A stretch of 64,000 nt of DNA, from the NCBI GenBank assembly GCA_947498705.1, contig CANMLW010000010.1, positions 1 through 64,000 on the forward strand, in the 5' to 3' direction. Shown piece after piece: positions 25,904 through 33,610 of the stretch. Within the stretch, counting starts at the first letter, position 1, and each line of letters opens with the position of its first letter. The notes under the pieces were generated by a model. The model saw nothing but the letters and a program-made list of their open reading frames with translations. It had not been told where the DNA came from and searched no databases. Source of the stretch: an uncultured Aquimarina sp. Its GTDB lineage: Bacteria; Bacteroidota; Bacteroidia; Flavobacteriales; Flavobacteriaceae. The position numbers were made by a program, and so were the translations under genes.

Positions 25904-26105
25904 ACATGGTAAAGATACAAATTGTTTTTAATTTTCCAAATAAAAATGCATTTAATCTATTAAAAAAGTTATTTATCTATATTTTTTAACTTTTATTCCT
26001 ACAATATTCCTACAAAAAAATTCAATTAACACATTAAACCTTTTTTATGTACCTTAGTCATATAAGTGTTAATTACAATTATATTAAATTCAAGACCCAT
26101 AGCCT

Positions 26106-26654
26106 TTGGACACAAAAGAAGAACAGGATTTACTAAGAGCACTTCAATCTAATAGCGAAATAAATACCGCTTTTGCTAAACTGGTGAGCCTATATAAAGA
26201 GCGTCTTTATTGGCATGTAAGAAACATGGTTAAAAATCATAATGATACTGATGATATTTTGCAAAATGTATTTATAAAAGTTTATAAGAACATTTCAAAA
26301 TTTAAAGGTGAAAGTAAATTGTATTCATGGATATACAGAATAGCTACCAATGAAACCATCACTTTTTTGAATCAAAAAGCAAAAAAATATAATTTTAGTA
26401 ATGAAGAGCTATCACAACATCTTATAGAAAACCTTAAAGCAGATATTTATTTTGAAGGTGACGAAATACAGCTAAAATTACAAAAAGCTATTTCAAAATT
26501 ACCTCAAAAACAACAACAAGTATTTAACATGAAATATTTTCAGGAATTAAAATACAAGGAAATATCAGAGATACTAGAAACCAGTGAAGGTGCGTTAAAA
26601 GCATCCTATCACCATGCTTCAAAAAAAATAGAAGAATATTTAAAACAAAATTAA
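26106..26654 (+). CDS. ECF-family RNA polymerase sigma factor
   Basis: 182 residues from a TTG start (MDTKEEQDLLRAL); no ATG fits upstream. Region 2 is at about 25-90 (DDILQNVFIKVYKNISKFKG, YSWIYRIATNETI), and region 4 at about 125-178 (LPQKQQQVFNMKYFQELKYKEISEIL, SEGALKASYHHASKKIEEYL). It should direct polymerase to a stress or envelope regulon. It heads a three-gene unit with a single-pass membrane protein and a periplasmic sensor-like protein, a layout common in Flavobacteria. Confidence 0.9.
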   Translation: MDTKEEQDLLRALQSNSEINTAFAKLVSLYKERLYWHVRNMVKNHNDTDDILQNVFIKVYKNISKFKGESKLYSWIYRIATNETITFLNQKAKKYNFSNEELSQHLIENLKADIYFEGDEIQLKLQKAISKLPQKQQQVFNMKYFQELKYKEISEILETSEGALKASYHHASKKIEEYLKQN

Positions 26655-26687
26655 ACCTTTATATAAAAAAATAGTCTAATAAGTATT

Positions 26688-27221
26688 GTGAAAAGAGATA
26701 ATACACATAAACCAAAAACAGGATTTAAAACTCCCAAAAGTTATTTTGATGATTTTGAAAACAAATTATTAAACAACATTACCGCATCTCAAAAGGAAAA
26801 AAGTATTTTGGATTCTCAACTATCATCTGGTTTTAAAACTCCAAATAGGTACTTTACCTCCTTAGAAGATGATCTTCTAAATAAAATAAACCCGTCGCAA
26901 CAGTCAAAAGGAAAAGTTATTTCAATTTTTACGAAAAGAAATCTACTTTTTGCCTCTGGTATTGCTGCGATGATCACAATCATTTTTTCATTGTCCATAA
27001 ACACTAGAAAGGAATTGGATTTTGAAGATATTAATATTACTGATGTACAAACTTATTTTGAAGAAGGAAATTTTGAGTTAAATAGTACCGAAATTGCCTC
27101 TTTATTTGATGATGACACCTACTACTTAGAAACATTTGACGAAGAATTAATTGACAACGAGACTATATATGATTATTTATCTGAAGAAGATTTAACAGAT
27201 GAAATTATATTTGTAAAATAA
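26688..27221 (+). CDS. Putative anti-sigma membrane protein with duplicated GFKTPxxYF motif
   Basis: 177 residues from a GTG start. The cytoplasmic N-terminal part contains the same motif twice: GFKTPKSYFDDFENKLLNNI from about residue 12 and GFKTPNRYFTSLEDDLLNKI from about 48. One membrane helix lies near 86-104 (LLFASGIAAMITIIFSLSI). The C-terminal ~70 residues are strongly acidic and would be periplasmic. Position directly after an ECF sigma gene and single-pass topology suggest an anti-sigma factor; there is no canonical ZAS zinc motif. The doubled motif could bind sigma, which is inference. Confidence 0.7.
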   Translation: MKRDNTHKPKTGFKTPKSYFDDFENKLLNNITASQKEKSILDSQLSSGFKTPNRYFTSLEDDLLNKINPSQQSKGKVISIFTKRNLLFASGIAAMITIIFSLSINTRKELDFEDINITDVQTYFEEGNFELNSTEIASLFDDDTYYLETFDEELIDNETIYDYLSEEDLTDEIIFVK

Positions 27222-27229
27222 TTATGATC

Positions 27230-27679
27230 ATGAAAAAACCTACAATTTTTGTTTGCCTATTCTTTTTATCTATAGGAATCACAGCTCAACAAAGTCCTAG
27301 AGAAAGAATAAAAGCATTTAAAATCGCATATATAACAGAAGAATTAAATTTATCTAGTACAGAAGCTCAACAGTTCTGGCCTATTTATAACAGTCATGAA
27401 GAAAAGATAGAAAAACTTCGCAAACAAGAACGTAAAATGATTAGAACGATTAGAGAGACAATGCAAAACTCTAATGGTATAAACGATCAAACTGCAGGAG
27501 AATATATTGATACTCACTTAACCATAAAAGATCGCAAAAATAAAGCGCATAATGAGCTAATTTTTACTTTAAAAAAAGTGCTCTCGAATAAAAAAATATT
27601 AAAACTAATAAAAGCAGAAGCCGAATTCAAAAAACGTATGCTAGAAAGAATGAAGCATAGAAGGAAAAAAGGGCATTAA
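27230..27679 (+). CDS. Periplasmic Spy/CpxP-like sensor protein
   Basis: 149 residues from the Met of MKKPTIFVCLFFLSIGITAQ, a signal peptide ending at AQ; an ATG two codons earlier (27224) overlaps the same spot. The mature part is all helical and basic. It has ITEELNLSSTEAQQFWPIYN, which corresponds to the LTxxQ-type motif of Spy/CpxP proteins. Such proteins following ECF sigma genes in Flavobacteria are annotated as sensors of ECF sigma factors. It probably monitors misfolded envelope protein or metal stress and signals through the membrane partner just upstream; this is inference from context. Confidence 0.75.
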   Translation: MKKPTIFVCLFFLSIGITAQQSPRERIKAFKIAYITEELNLSSTEAQQFWPIYNSHEEKIEKLRKQERKMIRTIRETMQNSNGINDQTAGEYIDTHLTIKDRKNKAHNELIFTLKKVLSNKKILKLIKAEAEFKKRMLERMKHRRKKGH

Positions 27680-27715
27680 TTTATTAGGCTAAAAGAAAGC
27701 TTACTATTCGCTCTC

Positions 27716-28780
27716 TTATTGAAAAGTTACTTTTGCTATTCTTTTACTTCCTGCCGCTATTGCTGTCGTATCATTTAAAAAGCGTATCGTATAAAATTTT
27801 TCCTTACTAATCTCCTTCCATGTTTGTCCATAATCATTACTAATCGAAATACCCGTAAACCCCGCAGCAACAATTTGTCTACCATTACTATTAGGTATAT
27901 ACTGTACACAACTTTTATATCCAGGTTCTGTAGTATCAGCTATTAATTGCCAGGTTTTTCCACCATCTTTTGTCATTGCTTTATTAGATCTATTACCATC
28001 TGGGCTTAAATAATCCCCCCCAAAAATAGTTCCATCATTTTCTGTTCTAAAAGCAATAGAATATATTCCAGTTGTTTCCTGACCTTCTACGATCGGTGTG
28101 GTAAATACTTTCCAGGTTTTTCCTCTATCTGCAGTATAAAACACTCTTGATTTTGCTCCACCAGAAACCACCCAAGCTTTATCTCCTTTTACTGCAATGT
28201 TAGTATTACTGGCTGCAAAAGCAGCTTCTTTTTCAATAGTTTTGGGTAAAACATCGCAAGAAAGTTTCTTCCATGTATCTCCCCCATCTCTTGTAATAAG
28301 GATTGACATACATCCATCTACAGGATCTCCCATGGCAATTCCTTCATTACTATCCCAAAATGCCAATGCATTATAAAAAATTTTTTCATGGGTCTCTGTA
28401 TAAACTATTCTTTCTTCTCTGCTTTTTAGATCAATACTTCTAAGTCGAGCAGGAGAACCTATTCCCAAGCAAAGAAATGAGTTCTCTGTAAAAGCTACCG
28501 CTCTATATTCTGTTGCCCAATTCTTTCTATCCTTAATCGTATCACTCATGGCAAAATCTATCATTACATTTTTATGAGTCTTCAGATTCATAAAACCATA
28601 TCCTCTATTAAAACCATATCCCAATAAGGTATCTTTATAGATAGCAATGGCTCTAACTTGTATAGAATCCTGCAATAACGTTTCCACTTTTACCTTAGAA
28701 AAATTTCGAATTATTTCTTTTTCTTTACGAGTACAAAAAGTAAAAAGAACAGCCACTAGTATAATTGTAATAGATCTCAT
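27716..28780 (-). CDS. YCF48-like beta-propeller lipoprotein
   Basis: 354 residues. The signal ends in the lipobox LFTFC (Cys16), so it is a lipoprotein. The rest consists of BNR/YCF48-type propeller blades: SILITRDGGDTWKKLS, RVFYTADRGKTWKVFT, KAMTKDGGKTWQLIA and GISISNDYGQTWKEIS. YCF48 proteins assist photosystem II assembly in plants and cyanobacteria; in Bacteroidota the role is unknown and enzymatic annotation as oxidoreductase has no support here. It is divergent to the methyltransferase gene. Confidence 0.85.
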   Translation of the reverse strand: MRSITIILVAVLFTFCTRKEKEIIRNFSKVKVETLLQDSIQVRAIAIYKDTLLGYGFNRGYGFMNLKTHKNVMIDFAMSDTIKDRKNWATEYRAVAFTENSFLCLGIGSPARLRSIDLKSREERIVYTETHEKIFYNALAFWDSNEGIAMGDPVDGCMSILITRDGGDTWKKLSCDVLPKTIEKEAAFAASNTNIAVKGDKAWVVSGGAKSRVFYTADRGKTWKVFTTPIVEGQETTGIYSIAFRTENDGTIFGGDYLSPDGNRSNKAMTKDGGKTWQLIADTTEPGYKSCVQYIPNSNGRQIVAAGFTGISISNDYGQTWKEISKEKFYTIRFLNDTTAIAAGSKRIAKVTFQ

Positions 28781-28854
28781 AGTTATTTATTGTACTCAAA
28801 TATAACAGTATTTGATTACAAAGGTATACCTTTGCAAACCAAAAAAAGAAAACC

Positions 28855-30066
28855 ATGCGTTTACATAGAAATCTTGTCTTTGCAGTTATTGACGGACTAC
28901 ATGAAATTTTTAATGAAGGAGCATATGCAGACAAAGTTGTACAAAAATTATTAAAGCGTGATAAAAGATGGGGTGCACGGGATCGTGGATTTGTAGCAGA
29001 AACACTCTATGAGATTGTACGCTGGAAACGTTTATATGCCGAGATTGCCGAAGTAAAAGAACCTTTTTCTAGAGAAAACCTGTGGCGCATTTTTGCAGTG
29101 TGGGCAACATTAAGAGGAATTACATTACCTGACTGGAAGCAAATTGCCCCTACTCCTACCAGACGTATTAAAGGTCGTTTTGATGAACTTAGCAAAATAA
29201 GAAAATACCGTGAGTCTATTCCTGATTGGATCGATGAACTAGGACAACAAGAGTTAGGAAATTTATGGGATAAAGAAATCACAGCTTTAAATGAAATGGC
29301 TCCCGTTGTTTTACGTGCAAATACATTAAAAACTACACGGGACAAACTAAGAGGTATTCTCGAAGATGAAAATATCGATACCGAGTTCATTAAAGGATAT
29401 CCTGATGCGTTAAAACTTTCTGAAAGAACCAACGTTTTTAGTACACAGGCTTTTAAGGATGGCCTATTCGAAGTACAAGATGCTTCTTCTCAACTTGTAG
29501 CCAGGTTACTTGATGTTCAACCAGGACAAAGGGTTGTTGACACTTGCGCAGGCGCAGGAGGAAAAAGTCTTCACTTAGCAGCCCTGATGCAGAATAAAGG
29601 GCAAGTAATATCTATGGATATTTACGGAAACAAACTTAAAGAATTAAAAAGAAGGGCTAGACGAAATGGAGCCCATAATATAGAGACAAGGGTAATAGAA
29701 AATAATAAGGACATTAAAAAATTGCATGGCAAAGCAGATCGTGTTCTTATCGATGCACCTTGTAGTGGTTTAGGAGTTTTAAGACGAAACCCTGATTCTA
29801 AATGGAAATTACAACCCGAATTTTTAGACAAAATAAGAACAACACAAGCTGAAATAATAAATAATTATGCCAAAATGGTAAAACCCGATGGTAAACTTGT
29901 TTATGCTACATGTTCTGTTTTACCGTCAGAAAATGAGAAACAGGTTAAACACTTTCTTACCACAGAAACTGGAAAAAACTTTACTCTTATAAAAGACAAA
30001 AAAATATTATCTCATCAATCGGGTTATGATGGATTTTATATGGCATTGTTAGAAAGAAATTCATAA
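28855..30066 (+). CDS. RsmB/NSUN-family RNA m5C methyltransferase
   Basis: 403 residues. An N-terminal NusB-like helical part (about 1-120) precedes a SAM-dependent Rossmann domain. Motif I is DTCAGAGGKSLHLAA. Motif IV, with the release Cys, is IDAPCSGLGVLRRNPD. Motif VI, with the catalytic Cys, is YATCSVLPSENEKQ. It methylates cytosine C5 of rRNA or tRNA; the domain order resembles RsmB (16S C967), although substrate specificity cannot be read from sequence. It is a single gene. Confidence 0.9.
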   Translation: MRLHRNLVFAVIDGLHEIFNEGAYADKVVQKLLKRDKRWGARDRGFVAETLYEIVRWKRLYAEIAEVKEPFSRENLWRIFAVWATLRGITLPDWKQIAPTPTRRIKGRFDELSKIRKYRESIPDWIDELGQQELGNLWDKEITALNEMAPVVLRANTLKTTRDKLRGILEDENIDTEFIKGYPDALKLSERTNVFSTQAFKDGLFEVQDASSQLVARLLDVQPGQRVVDTCAGAGGKSLHLAALMQNKGQVISMDIYGNKLKELKRRARRNGAHNIETRVIENNKDIKKLHGKADRVLIDAPCSGLGVLRRNPDSKWKLQPEFLDKIRTTQAEIINNYAKMVKPDGKLVYATCSVLPSENEKQVKHFLTTETGKNFTLIKDKKILSHQSGYDGFYMALLERNS

Positions 30067-30113
30067 TTAGACGAGTACAGCAAATAGAAAGCATAAAATA
30101 AATGCTATTTCTA

Positions 30114-30491
30114 TTAATACATTTTATTAGGGTTTGCAGAGTTTTTAGGTATTTGTTGTATAGCATCCCAATGCTCACATATCTTTCCGTTTTCATCAAA
30201 ACGAAAAAAATCCATAGTTACATACTCATCGTTTCCCGGCCAAATTTGATGCGTATGTAACGCTACCAACTCTCCTTCTGCAATACATCTAACAAACTCA
30301 ATAGATTTGTCTGGATATTCTTTTTGCATTCTTTCAAAATAATCTATAAATCCTTGTGTACCATCCGCAACATCAGGGTTATGTTGTATATACTCTTTAC
30401 CAATATATAACTCGACTGCTTTTTTTGGATTACCTTCATATGCCATTTTATAAAAAGCGATTGCATTCTCTTTATTTTTTTCTAACAACAT
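30114..30491 (-). CDS. SnoaL-like (NTF2-fold) protein
   Basis: 125 residues, starting MLLEKNKENAIAFYKMAYEG and containing YIGKEYIQHNPDVADGTQGF and the end HWDAIQQIPKNS. This is the SnoaL-like polyketide-cyclase subfamily of the NTF2 fold, mostly of unknown enzymatic role. It is divergent to the ArsR gene, and the first ArsR box lies 71 bases before its start, so shared control is possible. Confidence 0.85.
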   Translation of the reverse strand: MLLEKNKENAIAFYKMAYEGNPKKAVELYIGKEYIQHNPDVADGTQGFIDYFERMQKEYPDKSIEFVRCIAEGELVALHTHQIWPGNDEYVTMDFFRFDENGKICEHWDAIQQIPKNSANPNKMY

Positions 30492-30561
30492 CTTAAAACA
30501 TTAAGGATTTAAAGTTTATTTTTTTATGATAACTAAAGTAGTAAAAAAACCAAATAAAGAT

Positions 30562-30577
30562 ATCGAAATATCTCGAT
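30562..30577. promoter_or_regulatory. Candidate ArsR operator 1
   Basis: ATCGA-N6-TCGAT, a perfect 5-bp-arm palindrome 21 bases before the ArsR ATG. The same core recurs as operator 2 (30915-30936), upstream of the DUF3291 gene, at nearly the same distance from the start codon. Confidence 0.65.
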
Positions 30578-30598
30578 TTAAAGTTTTATATTCGTATT

Positions 30599-30901
30599 AT
30601 GAATATTTTAGAAATAAGTAAAGTATTATCAAATCAAGTACGAATTGATATACTTGATTGGTTAAAAACTCCAGAAAACAATTTCCCAAAGCAAACGAAT
30701 GTGCCGGATTTTAGCGATGGTGTTTGTGTTTGTCACATCCAGGAAAAAACGGGTTTATCACAATCAACGGTTTCTCATTATCTCGGCTTAATGCATAGAG
30801 TCAATTTGGTTATTCCAACCAGACATGGGAAATGGACCTATTATAAAAGAAATGAAGAAATGATACAGCATTATATTAATACTCTAAAAAAAGAATTGTA
30901 A
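30599..30901 (+). CDS. ArsR/SmtB-family transcriptional regulator
   Basis: 100 residues with a winged helix-turn-helix. The recognition helix lies within TGLSQSTVSHYLGLMHRVNL (51-70), followed by a wing TRHGKWTYYKRN. A CVCH motif (Cys43, Cys45) lies at the place of the ELCVCDL metal site of arsenic sensors, but no third Cys is present, so metal sensing is uncertain. Two matching palindromes, before this gene and before the DUF3291 gene, suggest autoregulation and control of its neighbour. Confidence 0.9.
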   Translation: MNILEISKVLSNQVRIDILDWLKTPENNFPKQTNVPDFSDGVCVCHIQEKTGLSQSTVSHYLGLMHRVNLVIPTRHGKWTYYKRNEEMIQHYINTLKKEL

Positions 30902-30914
30902 ATTTTTGATTAAT

Positions 30915-30936
30915 TATATCGATAAATCTCGATATA
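30915..30936. promoter_or_regulatory. Candidate ArsR operator 2
   Basis: TATATCGA-N6-TCGATATA is a perfect 8-bp-arm palindrome 22 bases before the DUF3291 ATG. It contains the ATCGA-N6-TCGAT core of operator 1. Confidence 0.7.
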
Positions 30937-30958
30937 ACAATATAATATACACACAAAA

Positions 30959-31429
30959 ATGAATACAACAACTTATCACCTTGCACAGTTTAATATCATT
31001 AAACTCAAAGACAAGCTCGACTCTCCTATGATAAAAGAGTTTAAAAGCTTCTTAGCTCCTGTAAATTTATTAGCAGAAGAAAGTCCCGGTTTTATTTGGA
31101 GGCTTAAAGATACTGATGGACAAAGTGCCACCAATATAGAAACTCCCTATAAAGATGATTTGATTTTTATCAACTTATCTGTTTGGGACAATCTGCAGAA
31201 CCTTGAAAGTTATATCTATCATACGGTTCATAGTTATTTCTTAAAAAACAGAAATAAATGGGGAGTTAATATGAAAGAAAATCAATCGGTTCTATGGTGG
31301 ATTCCAAAAGGCGAAAAACCCACAGCTTTTCAAGGAAAGGAAAGACTTGATTTATTAAACAAAATAGGACCATCTGCTAATGCTTTTAGTTTTCGAGAAA
31401 AATATGATCACAAAGGTTTCAAAGAATAA
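30959..31429 (+). CDS. DUF3291 protein
   Basis: 156 residues with the YHLAQFNI start, the central FIWRLKDTDGQSATNIETPY and the WWIPKGEKPTAFQGKERL ending of the DUF3291 family, which has a dimeric alpha-beta barrel resemblance to monooxygenases of the ABM type. No catalytic role is established. It has its own candidate ArsR operator, so it is likely the chief target of the regulator upstream. Confidence 0.85.
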   Translation: MNTTTYHLAQFNIIKLKDKLDSPMIKEFKSFLAPVNLLAEESPGFIWRLKDTDGQSATNIETPYKDDLIFINLSVWDNLQNLESYIYHTVHSYFLKNRNKWGVNMKENQSVLWWIPKGEKPTAFQGKERLDLLNKIGPSANAFSFREKYDHKGFKE

Positions 31430-31521
31430 AGTTAATTACTACTCATCTAATTTAATGTGTTTTATAAAATACTTATCAAAAATGAGTATATTTAGTTACC
31501 AAACTAATAATCAATTTTATT

Positions 31522-31740
31522 ATGAAAAAAACACTATTAATAATGGCAGCAATTTTCTGCTTTTTAGTTGCGTGTGTCGACAAAAAAGCTGAGGAAGAAA
31601 AAAAGAAAGCAGCCGAGTTAAATCAGCAAATTGAAACGTTAGACCAAGAGATTAATCAAGAAGTTAATCAAGGTTTAGAATCTTTAGAAAAAGAAGCTCA
31701 GGAAATAGATAACAGTTTAAACGAATTAGATAACTTATAA
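31522..31740 (+). CDS. Small coiled-coil lipoprotein
   Basis: 72 residues. The signal ends in the lipobox FLVAC (Cys18). The mature part (Lys/Glu-rich, heptads such as QQIETLDQEINQEVNQGLES) is a single amphipathic helix, as in Braun's lipoprotein-like spacers. It lies 12 bases before the next gene, also coiled-coil, so they form an operon. The function is unknown; a role linking membrane and other envelope parts is a guess. Confidence 0.75.
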   Translation: MKKTLLIMAAIFCFLVACVDKKAEEEKKKAAELNQQIETLDQEINQEVNQGLESLEKEAQEIDNSLNELDNL

Positions 31741-31752
31741 AAAATTGTATCA

Positions 31753-32451
31753 ATGAAACTTACAAAATATTTATTAATTATACTATTAGTAGGATCTGTT
31801 GGTATTACCAACGCACAAAAATCTGAAGAGGCCGTCAAAGAACGAAAAGAAAAGGTTAAACAGAAGAAGGAAGAAATGAAAGCTCATCGTAAAGAGATGA
31901 AGGAAAAACGAGGTGAGCTAAAAGCTAAAAAAGAAGATCTAAAAGAGGCTAAAAAGGAACTAAAAGAAGGTCGAAAAGCTATTTTGGGAGAACATCATGA
32001 AAAAATGAAAGGCATGACTCCAGATGAAAAGAAAGCCTACCTAGAAGCAAACCCTGAACTAAAAGAAAAACTCACTACCTATAAAGAAGCTACCAAAGAG
32101 AAAAGAAAAGAGTTAAAGGCCAAAAGGATAGAGTTTAAAAATGAAAAAGCAAATTTGGTTCAAAACAATATCGAAGGTAAAAAAGATAGGCTTGCTTTTT
32201 TTGAAGAGCGAAGTAGTAAAGGCACAGATAAAATTCAAAAAACTAGAGATAGATTAGCCGCGCAGAAAGAGGCTGGAGAAATAACCGAGGAGCAATACAA
32301 TGAAAAAATGGCCAAAGTTGCCACAGTAGAAGGAAGGTTGAAAAAACATCAGGAAAAGGTGAACAAAATCAAAACCAACCTTGAAAAAAGTGAAGAAAGA
32401 TTGCAAAAGATCAATTCTAGTCTAGAAGAAAAAAAATCAGACAAAGAATAG
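31753..32451 (+). CDS. Secreted, highly charged coiled-coil protein
   Basis: 232 residues. The signal peptide is MKLTKYLLIILLVGSVGITNAQ. The rest is almost entirely Lys, Glu, Arg and Ala in long helices (KEEMKAHRKEMKEKRGELKA), with a short middle stretch (GMTPDEKKAYLEANPELKEK). No Cys, no T9SS signal, no recognised domain. A terminator follows. It is cotranscribed with the small lipoprotein upstream. No function can be assigned. Confidence 0.75.
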   Translation: MKLTKYLLIILLVGSVGITNAQKSEEAVKERKEKVKQKKEEMKAHRKEMKEKRGELKAKKEDLKEAKKELKEGRKAILGEHHEKMKGMTPDEKKAYLEANPELKEKLTTYKEATKEKRKELKAKRIEFKNEKANLVQNNIEGKKDRLAFFEERSSKGTDKIQKTRDRLAAQKEAGEITEEQYNEKMAKVATVEGRLKKHQEKVNKIKTNLEKSEERLQKINSSLEEKKSDKE

Positions 32452-32500
32452 TTCAAACTTTAATAAGGACAAGTATACCTTATCAAATCTTTACAAATGT

Positions 32501-32530
32501 AACAAATCGTAGCACTCCCTACGATTTGTT
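32501..32530 (+). terminator. Terminator of the coiled-coil operon
   Basis: A 12-bp perfect stem AACAAATCGTAG / CTACGATTTGTT with a 6-base loop and a T-rich tail, about 50 bases past the coiled-coil gene's stop. Confidence 0.85.
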
Positions 32531-32579
32531 TATTTTATAAAACTTATATAGTTATAATAATTCATTTTTAGACAGATTC

Positions 32580-33452
32580 TTAATTCATATTTTTCCAAAA
32601 ACCATCTATACACTTCGCAAAGGTAGTTGCAGATTTTGAGTTAAATCTAAAATATAAGCTAGGTTCAATTAATTCAACTTCCATCAAAGCAAAAGAATTA
32701 TTTAACGTTCTTACCAGATCTACTCTTGCGTAAAACGGTTTTTCAAACAATGAATGTATTACTTTATCTGCCGATGACACCAACATTTTTTCTGGTGTCT
32801 CTATCGTTGTGACACCACCTCCATGTTCTTCTTGCACTCTATAATCTCCGGCTCCAACGGTCTTTAAAATAGTATGAGACAACTCTCCGTTAAAATATAT
32901 TAAGGAGTATTCGCCTTCCTCTACAACATTCTGCATAAATGGCTGTATCATGCATTCTCTATCCTCAAAAACCGACAGCAACTTTTCAAAACTGTTAAAA
33001 TCACCTTTTACAATTCTAAACGTATCATCTGCATTAGCACTTATCGTAGGTTTAATAATTAACTCATTATTATTAAATTTATCAAAGGCATTCTCTATAT
33101 CAGATTTTTCCAAGTAAGGTTTTATAATAGTCTGCACCAATTCAATTCCATTATTTTCTATCTCAAACAAGTAATTTTTATTAATATTCCACATTACAAG
33201 TTCGATATTATTAAGAAGAATTGCCTTAGAATCATTTATCTCTTTTAAAACTTCTGAGAATTGTTCTAAATTACTTTGATAATCCCAGGTGCTTCTAATG
33301 ATAACAAGATCATAGGTATTCCAATCTGTCTCTATGTTCCATGGAACGTTAAAAACTTCCCAACCTAGTTTCTTCAATGGCTCATGAACCAAATTGTCAT
33401 CTATAAACCATCCTTCAGTATTTGTAATTGATAGAAAAGCACATCTTGGCAT
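32580..33452 (-). CDS. ATP-grasp domain protein
   Basis: 290 residues from the Met of MPRCAFLSITNTEGW; an ATG at 33485 adds 11 residues with no fold role. RSTWDYQSNLEQF and EVFNVPWN at the N-terminus, then IIKPTISANADDTFRI, CMIQPFMQNV, GEYSLIYFNGE and LMEVELIEPSLYF, mark an ATP-grasp enzyme of the RimK/glutathione-synthetase/DcsG-like type. These ligate a carboxylate to an amine via an acyl phosphate. No peptide or cofactor pathway partner is nearby, so the substrate is unknown. Confidence 0.8.
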   Translation of the reverse strand: MPRCAFLSITNTEGWFIDDNLVHEPLKKLGWEVFNVPWNIETDWNTYDLVIIRSTWDYQSNLEQFSEVLKEINDSKAILLNNIELVMWNINKNYLFEIENNGIELVQTIIKPYLEKSDIENAFDKFNNNELIIKPTISANADDTFRIVKGDFNSFEKLLSVFEDRECMIQPFMQNVVEEGEYSLIYFNGELSHTILKTVGAGDYRVQEEHGGGVTTIETPEKMLVSSADKVIHSLFEKPFYARVDLVRTLNNSFALMEVELIEPSLYFRFNSKSATTFAKCIDGFWKNMN

Positions 33453-33610
33453 CACACAGTTTTTTAATAATTCGACATAAAACACTCAAAACCTATTGAT
33501 TAATAGGTTTATCTAAAATAAATATAACGAAATTAAAATATAATAGTATGTCTAAGTACAAATAGAAAACAAGTAATAAATAACGATGTTTTAAAAGAAT
33601 TTCTTATTTG

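Larger units (their letters stand above)
24937..25940 (-). repeat. Four-copy direct repeat array, period ~273-286 bases
   Basis: The minus-7 boxes end at 25085, 25358, 25631 and 25917, giving steps of 273, 273 and 286 bases. About 130 bases of each step are highly conserved and coincide with the RNA units; the other ~140 bases are diverged and A/T-rich. No transposase or coding sequence is present, so this looks like tandem duplication of a small gene, not a mobile element or CRISPR array. Confidence 0.8.

Noticed and set aside
24937..25940. Repeat array as CRISPR or insertion sequence
   Set aside because: Units are ~130 bases with promoter and terminator, spacers ~140 bases; no cas or transposase genes and no target-site duplications.
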